The notes under the pieces are model-generated. The model made no database searches. It saw only the letters and a program-made list of their open reading frames with translations, and was not told the origin of the DNA. DNA of 64,000 nucleotides. Source: Palleronia sp. LCG004. GTDB lineage: Bacteria; Pseudomonadota; Alphaproteobacteria; Rhodobacterales; Rhodobacteraceae. The number at the start of each line of letters is the position of its first letter. Position 1 is the first letter of the stretch. A program made the position numbers and the translations under genes. Location: the NCBI RefSeq assembly GCF_032931615.1, contig NZ_CP136762.1, positions 114,249-178,248 of the forward strand. The letters are read 5' to 3'. This document shows positions 50,962 through 59,154 of this stretch, piece after piece.

Positions 50962-51822
50962 GTGACCCGAAACCGCTTGCTCCTCTCTCTCGCGACCTTG
51001 CTGATGGCGTCCGCCGCCCACGCGCAGACGCTCTATTTCTCAGCCATTCCCGACGAGGACGAGACCGCGCTCGAGACGCGGTTCTCGGCCGTGGCGAAGT
51101 ACCTTGCCGATGAGCTGGCGGTCGATGTCGCATTCGTCTCCGTCAAGAGTTATCCCGCCGCCGTCACAGCGTTCCGCAACGATCAGATCCAGCTCGCCTG
51201 GTTCGGCGGGTTGTCCGGCGTTCAGGCGCGCCTCGCGACACCGGGCGCGCGCGCCATCGCCCAAGGGGTGGAGGACGGCGCGTTCGTCACCTACTTCATC
51301 GCAAACACCGCGACCGGGATCGCGCCCGGTCCGGATTTTCCCGCCGATGCCCTCGCGGGCCGGACGTTCACCTTCGGCGCGCAGACTTCGACCTCGGGGC
51401 GGCTGATGCCCGAATTCTGGATCCGGGAGGAGACGGGGCAATCCCCCCGGGAGCTTTTCTCCCGCGTGGGCTTTTCCGGCGATCACAGCCAGACGCTCCG
51501 CCTCGTGGCGAGCGGTGCCTGGGATGTCGGCGCACTGAACTACGCGGTCTACGACAAGGCGGTGGAGGACGGCGCGCCCGAGATCGACACGACGACCGTG
51601 ATCTGGCGCACGCCACCCTATCCCGACTACAACTGGACCATCCGCGGAGATCTGGACGAGCGGTTCGGCGAGGGGTTCTCCGAACGGCTGACCGACGCGA
51701 TCCTCGAACTCGAGGACCCCGAGATCCTCGCCGCCTTTCCGCGCAGCGGCTTCGTCCCGGCCTCGAACGCGGATTACGCTCCGATCGAGGAGACCGCGCG
51801 CGCGCTCGACCTGATCGAGTGA
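50962..51822 (+). CDS. Phosphonate/selenate-type ABC substrate-binding protein
   Basis: A 286-residue periplasmic binding protein with a signal peptide at about residues 1-22 (ASAAHAQ). YFSAIPDEDETALETRF, IQLAWFGGLSGVQARLATPG, TSTSGRLMPEFWI and PPYPDYNWTIRGDLDERFGEGF resemble the PhnD relatives annotated as putative selenate transporter components. The start is GTG. The stop overlaps the ATPase start (GTGA). The oxyanion transported is not proven; phosphonate, phosphite or selenate are the options. Confidence 0.85.
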   Translation: MTRNRLLLSLATLLMASAAHAQTLYFSAIPDEDETALETRFSAVAKYLADELAVDVAFVSVKSYPAAVTAFRNDQIQLAWFGGLSGVQARLATPGARAIAQGVEDGAFVTYFIANTATGIAPGPDFPADALAGRTFTFGAQTSTSGRLMPEFWIREETGQSPRELFSRVGFSGDHSQTLRLVASGAWDVGALNYAVYDKAVEDGAPEIDTTTVIWRTPPYPDYNWTIRGDLDERFGEGFSERLTDAILELEDPEILAAFPRSGFVPASNADYAPIEETARALDLIE

Positions 51823-52493
51823 CGGACTTGACGCTCGTCTCCCTCGATGGCGAAACGCTCGGCTACGGGAGCCGCACCGTGCTCAGCCGGGTTTCGCTTT
51901 CGGTCGGGCGCGGCGAGCGGGTGGTCCTGCTGGGGCATAGCGGGGCGGGCAAGTCGACCCTGCTCGGGGCCGTTCACGACCGGCTGGTGGCGGATGGAAG
52001 ACGGGTCGCGCTGGTGCCGCAGGACCACGCCCTGGTGCCGCAGCTGTCGGTTCGGCACAACGTGCTGATGGGGCGGCTCGACGACCGGTCGGCCGTCTAC
52101 AACCTGACCTCGCTGGTCCATATCCGGGCGCGGGACCGTGCCGAGATCGACGGGATCCTCGACCGCGTGGGCCTCGGGCAGGAGGCATCGCGGGCGGTCG
52201 AGGGGCTGTCGGGCGGGCAGAAGCAGCGCACGGCGCTGGCTCGCGCGCTTTTCCGGGGCGGCGCGGCGATCGTCGCGGACGAACCCGTCTCGGCCGTGGA
52301 CGAGACACAGGCCATGCGCCTTCTGTCGGAGCTCGAAACGGGGTTCGACGCGGTGATCCTCGCGCTTCATGACGTCGCCCAGGCCCGGGCGATCGCGACG
52401 CGTCTGATCGGCCTTCGGGGTGGACGGATCGCGTTCGACGCCCCGCCCGAGGAGGTGTCGGAGGCAGCGCTGGAACGGCTCTATGCTGCCTGA
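51819..52493 (+). CDS. PhnC-like ABC transporter ATPase
   Basis: A 224-residue ATPase, shorter than typical PhnC. Walker A LGHSGAGKSTLLGAV near residue 38, Q-loop VPQDHALVPQLSV, signature LSGGQKQRTALARAL and Walker B AIVADEPVSAVD are intact. GTG start overlaps the binding-protein stop, and its end runs 11 bases into the permease gene. Confidence 0.88.
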   Translation: MTDLTLVSLDGETLGYGSRTVLSRVSLSVGRGERVVLLGHSGAGKSTLLGAVHDRLVADGRRVALVPQDHALVPQLSVRHNVLMGRLDDRSAVYNLTSLVHIRARDRAEIDGILDRVGLGQEASRAVEGLSGGQKQRTALARALFRGGAAIVADEPVSAVDETQAMRLLSELETGFDAVILALHDVAQARAIATRLIGLRGGRIAFDAPPEEVSEAALERLYAA

Positions 52494-54087
52494 AACGCTG
52501 TCGCGCCGGTCGGTCGTCGCGATCTTCCTCGGCGCCGCCGTCATCTGCATGCCCTTCGCGGATCTCGCACCCGCCGGGCACGACCCCTGGGCCGTGCTCG
52601 AACGGATGCTGCGCGGCATGCTGGCACCGGATTTCGGGTCGGTGGACCGGATCGGCCGGGCGCTCTGGCTGACGCTGACCTTCGCGGTCGCCGGCGTGGC
52701 CGTGGGCGGTGCCGCGGGCTTCGCGCTCGCTCCGTTCTACGACTTGCGGCCCGTCCGCGCAGTCTGCATCGCCCTGCGCAGCGTTCACGAGCTTTTCTGG
52801 GCGCTTCTGCTGATGCAGGTGCTCGGCATCAGTGCCGCGACGGGTGTCCTGGCCATCGCGCTGCCCTATGCCGGGATCTTCGCGAAGGTCTTTTCCGAAC
52901 AGATGAGCGAGGCGGATCGCGGCCCGCTCGCCGCTTTGCCCCCGGGCACGGACAGCCTGTCGCGCGCCTTCTATGCAAGGCTTCCGCTGATCCGGAGCCG
53001 GATGTGGACCTATACGACCTATCGCCTCGAATGCGGCCTGCGGTCGAGCGCGGTGCTGGGCTTCGTGGGGCTTCCCACGCTCGGCTTCCAGCTCGACGGA
53101 TTCTTCAAGATCGGGGATTACGGCGCGGCGAGCGCGATCCTGCTCCTCTATATCCTCATGATCGCGACCCTGCGGCACTGGATGCGGTTGCGCCTCGCGC
53201 CTCTCTGGGTCGCGGCGGCGTTCGTCTCGGTCGCGATGGTCCGGAGCCCGCCCATGGGATCGGGGGCGCTCTGGCGGTTCCTGACCGAGGATATCGTGCC
53301 CGCGCCGCTGCGGCAGGGCGAGGGCTTGGCGGCGTTCTGGGACTGGCTGCAGCCGCTGCTGTGGGGGCAGGCGCTTCCGGGGCTGGCGGCGACGCTGGTC
53401 GTCGGGCAGATCGCCCTCGTCCTGACGGGGGCGATCGCCTTCGCCGTCGCGGCCCCGGTCATCCCGCGGGTTTCCGGACGGGTCGGGGCCGCGGTCACGC
53501 ATCTCGGTCTGGTGGTCCTGCGGTCCTTGCCCGAATACATGCTCGCATACCTGTTCCTCCAGGTCTGCGGCCCGTCGATGCTGCCGGCGATCCTCGCGCT
53601 CGCGCTGCATAACGGCGCGATCATCGGCCATCTGACGGGGCGCGAGGGGCTGGCGCTTCTGCCGCAGCTTCGGCGCGACGCACCGCGCGGGGTGTCGTTG
53701 TGGGGTTACGAGCTTGCCCCGCGTCTTTTCGGGTCGTTCCTTGCGCTCTGTCTCTACCGCTGGGAGATCATCCTTCGGGAAACCGCCGTCATGGGGCTTC
53801 TGGGGGTCATGACGCTCGGCTTCTTCGTCGATGCGGCGGTGGCGGAGCTTCGAATGGACCGTGTTCTGGTCCTTCTCGTCGCCGTTGGCCTGTTGACGAG
53901 CGCGGTGGACGGCCTGTCGCGCGGCCTGCGCCGGCGGATCGGCAGATCGGCACTCAGGGCCGGCGCGGATGGCGCGGACCGCGCCCTGACGGCAGAGCCG
54001 TTCGATCTGCGTCTGTACCACGCGAAGGCCCCGGACACGCGACGACGGTCCCGGTCGGGTGAGGCGGACAATCGGTCAGGTCTGTAA
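52483..54087 (+). CDS. Phosphonate/selenate-type ABC permease, two permease units in one chain
   Basis: A 534-residue inner-membrane protein, about twice the length of a normal PhnE. The first half (about 50-240) and second half (about 300-495) each show a PhnE-like core. The EAA-type loops are SLSRAFYARLPLIRSRM with CGLRSSAVLGFVGLPTLGF in the first, and PRGVSLWGYELAPRLF with ILRETAVMGLLGVMTLGFF in the second. The chain therefore supplies both membrane halves of the importer. The last 50 residues are polar and cytoplasmic. Confidence 0.85.
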   Translation: MLPETLSRRSVVAIFLGAAVICMPFADLAPAGHDPWAVLERMLRGMLAPDFGSVDRIGRALWLTLTFAVAGVAVGGAAGFALAPFYDLRPVRAVCIALRSVHELFWALLLMQVLGISAATGVLAIALPYAGIFAKVFSEQMSEADRGPLAALPPGTDSLSRAFYARLPLIRSRMWTYTTYRLECGLRSSAVLGFVGLPTLGFQLDGFFKIGDYGAASAILLLYILMIATLRHWMRLRLAPLWVAAAFVSVAMVRSPPMGSGALWRFLTEDIVPAPLRQGEGLAAFWDWLQPLLWGQALPGLAATLVVGQIALVLTGAIAFAVAAPVIPRVSGRVGAAVTHLGLVVLRSLPEYMLAYLFLQVCGPSMLPAILALALHNGAIIGHLTGREGLALLPQLRRDAPRGVSLWGYELAPRLFGSFLALCLYRWEIILRETAVMGLLGVMTLGFFVDAAVAELRMDRVLVLLVAVGLLTSAVDGLSRGLRRRIGRSALRAGADGADRALTAEPFDLRLYHAKAPDTRRRSRSGEADNRSGL

Positions 54088-54159
54088 GGCCGGGATCCGA
54101 GCGGGAATTCCACCGGCACGGCGCTTGTTCCCGGCCCCTCGAAGGTAGCGGGTCTCGGG

Positions 54160-55203
54160 TCAGCGCCGTCCGCGGCGGGTCTTGATCGTCTTGTTCCCGC
54201 GCGGCCCGGTCGGCTGCCTTGTGTTCGAGAGGTTTTCCTCGGACAGTTTGCGCCACCGGTCGAAGCGGGCCCGGTCGAGTGTTCCCGCGGCGATCGCGGC
54301 CTGAACCGCGCAGCCCGGCTCCACGGCGTGGGTGCAATCCCGGAACCGGCAATCATGCGCCAGTTCGACGATCTCCGCGAAGAGCACGTCGAGGCCGTAG
54401 GAGGCGTCGCTCACCTGCAATGTCCGCATGCCCGGCGTGTCGATCACCCATCCGCCACCGACCATCGAATGGAGCGAGCGCGCCGTCGTGGTGTGCTGTC
54501 CCTTGTCGTCGGAGGCGCGGACGGGGCCGGTCGGCTGCGCCTTTTCGGGGGCCTTGCGCGACAGCATGTTGAGGAGCGTCGATTTTCCCACACCGGACGA
54601 TCCGACGAGGGCCACGGTCTGTCCCGGCCCGCACCAGGGGGCCAGAGCCTCCATCGCCTCCGGCGTCCTCGCGTTGACGGGGAGGACATCGAGGCCGAGT
54701 TGAAGCTCACGCGCGTGTTGCAGGTACGGGGCCGTGTCGGCGACCATGTCGATCTTCGTCAGGACGATCACGGGGACCGTCCCGGCTTCGTTTGCGAGGG
54801 CCAGGTAACGCTCCAGCCGTGCCGGATTGAAATCGTCGTTGCAGGAGGTGACGATGAAGACGGTATCCACGTTGGCGGCGATCAGCTGATCGGGCCGCTC
54901 CCCGTCCGTTCGCCGCTGCAGGAGGGAAATCCTTTCCAGCCGACGCACCAGACCCATCGTCCCGGTCTCCACCAGAACCCAGTCGCCGACGGCGAAAGCG
55001 GTCGTGCCGAGCCCGTCGGGCAGCGAGATCCTTTCGGTTCCCGATCCGGTCATCGCGGTCAGCCTGTTGCGATGGATCGTGGCGACGCGCATCTTCTCGA
55101 GCCCCGCATCGTCCGGCGCGAGCTGGTCTTCGAAATGCGGGGACCAGCCGAGGTTGGTCAGGTGTGCGGATCGGTCTGGCGAATGTGTCACGAGTGTCCG
55201 CAT
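54160..55203 (-). CDS. rsgA: Ribosome small-subunit-dependent GTPase A
   Basis: A 347-residue circularly permuted GTPase that helps 30S maturation. An N-terminal OB-fold (about 40-95) is followed by G4 LTKIDMV at 148, G1 GSSGVGKSTLLN at 201, the HTTT switch, and G3 DTPGM at 255. The C-terminal zinc finger is CRFRDCTHAVEPGC near 283. The order G4-G1-G3 is the permutation diagnostic of RsgA. Basic C-terminal tail. Its presence on a RepABC replicon is notable, though extra rsgA paralogues occur in some bacteria. Confidence 0.93.
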   Translation of the reverse strand: MRTLVTHSPDRSAHLTNLGWSPHFEDQLAPDDAGLEKMRVATIHRNRLTAMTGSGTERISLPDGLGTTAFAVGDWVLVETGTMGLVRRLERISLLQRRTDGERPDQLIAANVDTVFIVTSCNDDFNPARLERYLALANEAGTVPVIVLTKIDMVADTAPYLQHARELQLGLDVLPVNARTPEAMEALAPWCGPGQTVALVGSSGVGKSTLLNMLSRKAPEKAQPTGPVRASDDKGQHTTTARSLHSMVGGGWVIDTPGMRTLQVSDASYGLDVLFAEIVELAHDCRFRDCTHAVEPGCAVQAAIAAGTLDRARFDRWRKLSEENLSNTRQPTGPRGNKTIKTRRGRR

Positions 55204-55394
55204 GATCCGGTTGCGGGATCTGCGCAAGCCTCTTGCTGGCCTCGGGTGCGATCTGAACGGGATTGCCGGTCGGAAGAGAGCTGCCATCCATGGCCGAGGT
55301 TCGACCAGGACGGATGGCCCGGCCATGAGAGCATGCGTTGTATACGCGGGCGCGATGGACGAGAGTGCGCCCGATCCATCGAGGAGATTTGGAC

Positions 55395-55724
55395 ATGGTG
55401 ATCTACGGGCTGAGGACCTGCCCCGTTTGCCGGAAGGCCGTCGCGGCGTTGGAGTCGAAAGGCGTCGATGTGGTTTTTCGCGACATCCGGGCCGAGCCGC
55501 TGAGCGAGGCGGAACTGTCCGAGTTGATCGACGAGTTCGGGGACCGGCTCGTTGACCGGACGTCGAACGATTATCGTGCGCTGAACGATTGGCTGAAGCA
55601 TTCGGAGGCGGAGGCGCAGATCTCGGCCCAGCCCAAGGTCATGACGCGCCCGGTCATTCGGGACGGCGATGCACTCTACCTGGGGTGGGACGACGAGGTG
55701 CGGAAAGCGCTGCTCGGGCGGTGA
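55395..55724 (+). CDS. ArsC/Spx-family thioredoxin-fold protein
   Basis: A 109-residue protein of the ArsC/YffB/Spx fold. The active-site CxxC reads RTCPVCRKAVAAL near residue 9, and the family QPKVMTRPVIRDGD motif with its conserved Arg is near residue 80. A single redox Cys pair suggests glutaredoxin-like or arsenate-reductase-like chemistry; the substrate cannot be inferred. GAGGAG precedes the ATG. Confidence 0.83.
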   Translation: MVIYGLRTCPVCRKAVAALESKGVDVVFRDIRAEPLSEAELSELIDEFGDRLVDRTSNDYRALNDWLKHSEAEAQISAQPKVMTRPVIRDGDALYLGWDDEVRKALLGR

Positions 55725-55886
55725 ACCCGGCGGGCCAACGGCGGTGAGAGTGGGGGCAGGTGGATCGGTCCTGCCGACCGCGCCGCCCCGTATTCCGGGC
55801 GACCGGTGCCGCGGGGTTCCATGGCGGCTTTCCATGGATCACCCGACGGTGTAGGCAGCCCGATCCTTGGAGGTTCGGGACGGGTC

Positions 55887-56432
55887 ATGGCGCAGAAGGC
55901 TACCATTCACAAGATTGAGCTCTCGGTCTCCGACATGGACCGCGACTACTACGAGACGCACAAGCTGACGGTCGCCAAGCATCCGTCGGAGACCGATGAG
56001 CGGTTGATGCTGCGCATCGTGGCCTTCGCCCTGAATGCCCACGAGCATCTGGAGATGACCAAGGGCCTCTCGACGGATGACGAGCCCGACATCTGGCAAA
56101 AGAGCCTGAGCGGCGAGATCGATGTGTGGGTGGCGCTCGGCCTTCCGGGCGAGAAGATCATCCGGCAATCGTGCAGCAAAGCGGGGAAGGTGATCGTCTA
56201 TGCGTATGGGGGCAGGGTTGCCGGGACATGGTGGGACAAGGTCAGGAACGCCACCACCCGGTTCGACAATCTCGAGATCGTCCACGTCTCCGAAGCCGAG
56301 ACGACCGCTCTGGCGGCACTTGCCGGGCGAGCGATGAAGCTGCAGGTCAACATCCAGGACGGGGATGTCATGGTCAGCGTCGACGAGAGCGTCGTCTACG
56401 TGACGCCGGAGATCTGGAAGGCCGCCGGATAG
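55887..56432 (+). CDS. yaeQ: YaeQ family protein
   Basis: A 181-residue protein matching YaeQ throughout: MAQKATIHKIELSVSDMDRDYY at the start, HPSETDERLMLRIVAFALNA, DIWQKSLSGEIDVWVALGLP, WWDKVR and the C-terminal VYVTPEIW. YaeQ has a PD-(D/E)XK nuclease-like fold and unproven function. TTGGAGG is 17 bases before the ATG, so the site is a little distant. Confidence 0.93.
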   Translation: MAQKATIHKIELSVSDMDRDYYETHKLTVAKHPSETDERLMLRIVAFALNAHEHLEMTKGLSTDDEPDIWQKSLSGEIDVWVALGLPGEKIIRQSCSKAGKVIVYAYGGRVAGTWWDKVRNATTRFDNLEIVHVSEAETTALAALAGRAMKLQVNIQDGDVMVSVDESVVYVTPEIWKAAG

Positions 56433-56675
56433 ACCGTTTCCCCCGATGCGAGAGCGGGCCGGAGGCGGCGGGAGACCTCGGCACGCCACGTCCCGTCGTC
56501 TGGAGCCGCGTTGCGGGGATGGTCGGCGCGGCCGTCGGTGGGCTGCCCCGGTCGGTGCCGTGACTTCTTCGCTCCTCCGCTTCGCGGCTGCTTCCAGACA
56601 AACTGCCTCATGTTTGTCCCGGTCATGCGCGGTTAGCGTGCCGTTCACCGGTCGACAGACATCCTTGAAAGAGTT

Positions 56676-56688
56676 CCCCCCCCCCCCC
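56676..56688. repeat. Homopolymer tract C13 touching a start codon
   Basis: Thirteen consecutive C residues directly precede the ATG of the DUF421 gene. The only Shine-Dalgarno-like sequence (GAAAGAG, 56667-56673) lies upstream of the tract, so its length sets the spacing to the start codon. Confidence 0.9.
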
Positions 56689-57264
56689 ATGAATGACCCG
56701 TCAATCCACCTCTGGTTCAACGACTGGAACCGTATCGGGTCCGTCGTCGTCGGCGCGCTCGTGTTCTTTGCCTTCGTCGTGCTGCTGACGCGACTGCTCG
56801 GCAAGCGGACCACGGCGCAGATGAACAATTTCGACTGGATCATCGCGGTCGCGATGGGAAGCCTGCTGTCGTCGGGCATCCTGCTGAAGGATGTCTCGAT
56901 CGCGGATGCGCTCGTGGCGATGGCGGTGCTCGGGATGTGCCAGTGGCTCACGACGTGGCTCGTGATCAGGGTGCCGAAGCTCGCCTGGGTCGTGAAGCCG
57001 GTCCCGCGTCTGCTGGTCCATGACGGCGAACTGGTCGAGGACGCGTTGCGCGTCGAGCGTATCTCGAAGGACGAGCTGTTCGCCCGTCTGCGTGCGCATG
57101 GCTACACGCACCTTGCCGAGGTCCAGTGGGTCATTCTCGAAACGGACGGGACGATGACGGTCATTCCGGACATGGACCCGGAGATGCCGCTTCGCGATGC
57201 GGAGTTGATGCAGAACATCAGCGTCGCGGACCACCTCAAGACGATCAGACCGGACGCGCGGTAG
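56689..57264 (+). CDS. DUF421 membrane protein (YetF-like)
   Basis: A 191-residue protein. Three transmembrane helices (about 17-37, 45-65, 72-92) are followed by a cytoplasmic DUF421 domain with RLLVHDGELVEDALRVERISKDELFARLR and a typical AEVQWVILETDGTMTVIP. The start codon follows a 13-base C tract, and the normal ribosome site is displaced to 15 bases away. The frame stays open upstream through the tract, where it would read Pro4, but that extension has no family similarity. Function of the family is unknown. Confidence 0.87.
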   Translation: MNDPSIHLWFNDWNRIGSVVVGALVFFAFVVLLTRLLGKRTTAQMNNFDWIIAVAMGSLLSSGILLKDVSIADALVAMAVLGMCQWLTTWLVIRVPKLAWVVKPVPRLLVHDGELVEDALRVERISKDELFARLRAHGYTHLAEVQWVILETDGTMTVIPDMDPEMPLRDAELMQNISVADHLKTIRPDAR

Positions 57265-57283
57265 CGATCCGCCCGACGCGGTG

Positions 57284-58198
57284 TCAAAGGGCCGGGTCGC
57301 GGGGACTGTCGCCGCCTTCGGGCGACGGGAACGTGCCGAGCCGTTCGATCGCGTAGCCCCCGGGATAGGTCGGGCGGGGCAGCCGTGTAAGGTTGCGGGG
57401 CCGCCGCCGCGCGGGCAGGCGGCGCAGCAGCCTCGCGCGCAGCCGCAAGATGGCCGGCAACGCCCGGATCAGCCAGCTTGGTGCCGGGGGGAACCCCATT
57501 GCATCGCGCAGCGGCGCGTCGAGGAATGCATGCACGACGGGGCGACCGATGGGGATCAGGCCACGCGGCAGGTAGAAGCCGAGCAGCAGGTCGCGCGTCG
57601 CCGCACCGATCCTGTGGTTGGTCCGGGCAAACCGGAACCGCTCCGCCTCGTGGGCCTCGTTCAGGGCGACCATTTCGTCGAGCCTGTCCGGGATGTCGTC
57701 GATCCCCATCCGGAGCCCCAATCCCCGATAATAGAGGAACCAGGCGCGCCGCTCGGGCGCGGTCATGGGGCGGCGGCCGAACCGGTCGAGCCAGCGGATC
57801 GGTTCGCACACGAAGGTCGAGAGCACGTAGAGCATGTCGGCATTCGCGATCCGGTAGCGGCCGTGTATGTCGTTCATCCGCGCGATGGCCCGCCCGCCAC
57901 GGTCGCTGTCCAGCCCGTTCTCGATCGCCTCGGCGAGGATCAGTTCGGTGTCGTTGTAGCGTTTGCGGGGACGGGCCTCGAACTCGCCTGTTCGGGCGAG
58001 AAGGTCGGAGATGGACGGGATCGCATAGGTGCGGAAAAGCGCGAATTCGAGCGCGCGCTCGATGTCCCACGAAAATTCGTAGGCGTAGAGGAGCCTTGCG
58101 ATCTCCTCGTGATCTTTCTCGGGGTCGAGACCGGCGATCCGGTCCGCGGCCGTCTCGTCCCTGCGGGGTGTCCAGGCTTCGGGCGACGGTGTGGACAT
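57284..58198 (-). CDS. DUF2236 / MpaB-like oxygenase-family protein
   Basis: A 304-residue protein recognised as the oxygenase MpaB / latex-clearing-protein related family (DUF2236). Its features include FALFRTYAIPSISDLLARTGEF, ARMNDIHGRYRIANADMLYVL and ERRAWFLYYRGLGLRMGI. Conserved His residues in NDIHGRY may bind haem or metal. GGAGAT precedes the ATG. The C-terminus is very basic (RARLLRRLPARRRPRN). Relatives are linked to oxidation of hydrophobic substrates; the role here is unknown. Converges on the DUF421 gene. Confidence 0.78.
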   Translation of the reverse strand: MSTPSPEAWTPRRDETAADRIAGLDPEKDHEEIARLLYAYEFSWDIERALEFALFRTYAIPSISDLLARTGEFEARPRKRYNDTELILAEAIENGLDSDRGGRAIARMNDIHGRYRIANADMLYVLSTFVCEPIRWLDRFGRRPMTAPERRAWFLYYRGLGLRMGIDDIPDRLDEMVALNEAHEAERFRFARTNHRIGAATRDLLLGFYLPRGLIPIGRPVVHAFLDAPLRDAMGFPPAPSWLIRALPAILRLRARLLRRLPARRRPRNLTRLPRPTYPGGYAIERLGTFPSPEGGDSPRDPAL

Positions 58199-58660
58199 GC
58201 TGATGGATCTCCATCCGGTGACGCCGGTCTCCACCAGCAGACTGCCCGGATTGCATTGAGGTCAATGGCCGGGGTGGTGTCTGAGACATAGCATCGTTCA
58301 CGGAGGTTCGCAGCACCACGCAGACGACCGGTCTCATGATGCGCCGCGTTCAGTCGGCGGCGAATGTGAGGTGCGGCGCTGGATTATCCGGAGAGGCGCG
58401 GCAACCGGGGGCAGTCCACGCAAGTCCGGGTCGGCAAGGCTTGGCGGACCGCGCGAGCGTCGTCTGGGGCCCCATGATCACCGGCGCGTCTTCGCCGCGA
58501 AAGACTGCCATCGCAGCGATCGGGTGTCGTCAGCCTCCATGCAAATCCGCTTGCCGGTGGTTAAATTTCGGGCACCGGCACAATTTTTGACCCCGGCGAG
58601 ATTGTGATGGCTTGGCAAGCATGCTTGTTCCACGCCAGCAAAGATTGAAGGGGGCTCCAG
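58199..58660. other. Intergenic region between DUF2236 and cytosine deaminase genes
   Basis: 462 bases without a credible gene. Near the right end is the 12-bp palindrome CAAGCATGCTTG (58616-58627), about 33 bases before the deaminase start, a possible operator. The rest shows nothing I can identify. Confidence 0.45.
58616..58627. promoter_or_regulatory. Palindrome upstream of the cytosine deaminase gene
   Basis: The perfect palindrome CAAGCATGCTTG lies in a relatively AT-rich segment just upstream of the deaminase/permease genes. Its position fits a repressor or activator site for the pyrimidine-salvage pair; no regulator gene is adjacent. Confidence 0.35.
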
Positions 58661-59122
58661 ATGAGCGACACGAACACCGACGACCAACGCTTCATGGCGC
58701 TTGCCCTGGAAGAGGCCGAGGCGGGCCTTTCGGAGGGGGGGCTGCCCATCGGCGCGGTTCTCGTCCGGAACGGCGAGGTCATCGGCCGGGGCCATAACCG
58801 CCGTGTGCAGGAGGGGGATCCGATCGCCCATGGCGAGATGGATTGCTTCCGCAAGGCGGGCCGTCAGCGCAGCTATGCCGACACGGTGCTCTATACGACG
58901 CTCAGCCCCTGCATGATGTGTTCGGGGACGATCGCGCAGTTCGGCGTTCCGCGTGTGGTCATCGGCGAGGCGGAGACATTCGACGGAAACCGCGAATTTC
59001 TGGAAAGCAGGGGCATCGAGGTCGTCCTGCTCGACGATGCCGGGTGCCGCGATGTCATGAAGCGCTTCCTGTCGATCCCCGGGAACGAGGCGACCTGGCT
59101 CGAGGATATCTCCGAAGACTGA
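58661..59122 (+). CDS. Cytosine deaminase (yeast Fcy1-like)
   Basis: A 153-residue zinc deaminase. His57 and Glu59 in AHGEMDC, and Cys84/Cys87 in SPCMMC, form the metal/catalytic site. The C-terminal WLEDISED resembles the lid motif WFEDIGE of yeast cytosine deaminase, separating it from TadA and guanine deaminases. An NCS1 permease gene follows 32 bases downstream. The pair should import cytosine and convert it to uracil. GAAGGGGGC precedes the ATG. Confidence 0.85.
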   Translation: MSDTNTDDQRFMALALEEAEAGLSEGGLPIGAVLVRNGEVIGRGHNRRVQEGDPIAHGEMDCFRKAGRQRSYADTVLYTTLSPCMMCSGTIAQFGVPRVVIGEAETFDGNREFLESRGIEVVLLDDAGCRDVMKRFLSIPGNEATWLEDISED

Positions 59123-59154
59123 TCGACGAGGCCCACAGTGGAAAGAGGCAACCG

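Noticed and set aside
51883..54021. A 712-codon minus-strand frame across the selenate-type transporter
   Set aside because: Product is compositionally extreme (Arg/Pro/Asp) and antisense to ATPase and permease motifs.
56446..56688. N-terminal extension of the DUF421 protein through the C tract
   Set aside because: The extension has no membrane or DUF421 similarity. The ATG after the tract begins the conserved region.
58792..58798. Another CCATAAC copy
   Set aside because: It lies inside the cytosine deaminase coding sequence and has no dyad, so it is counted as a chance match.
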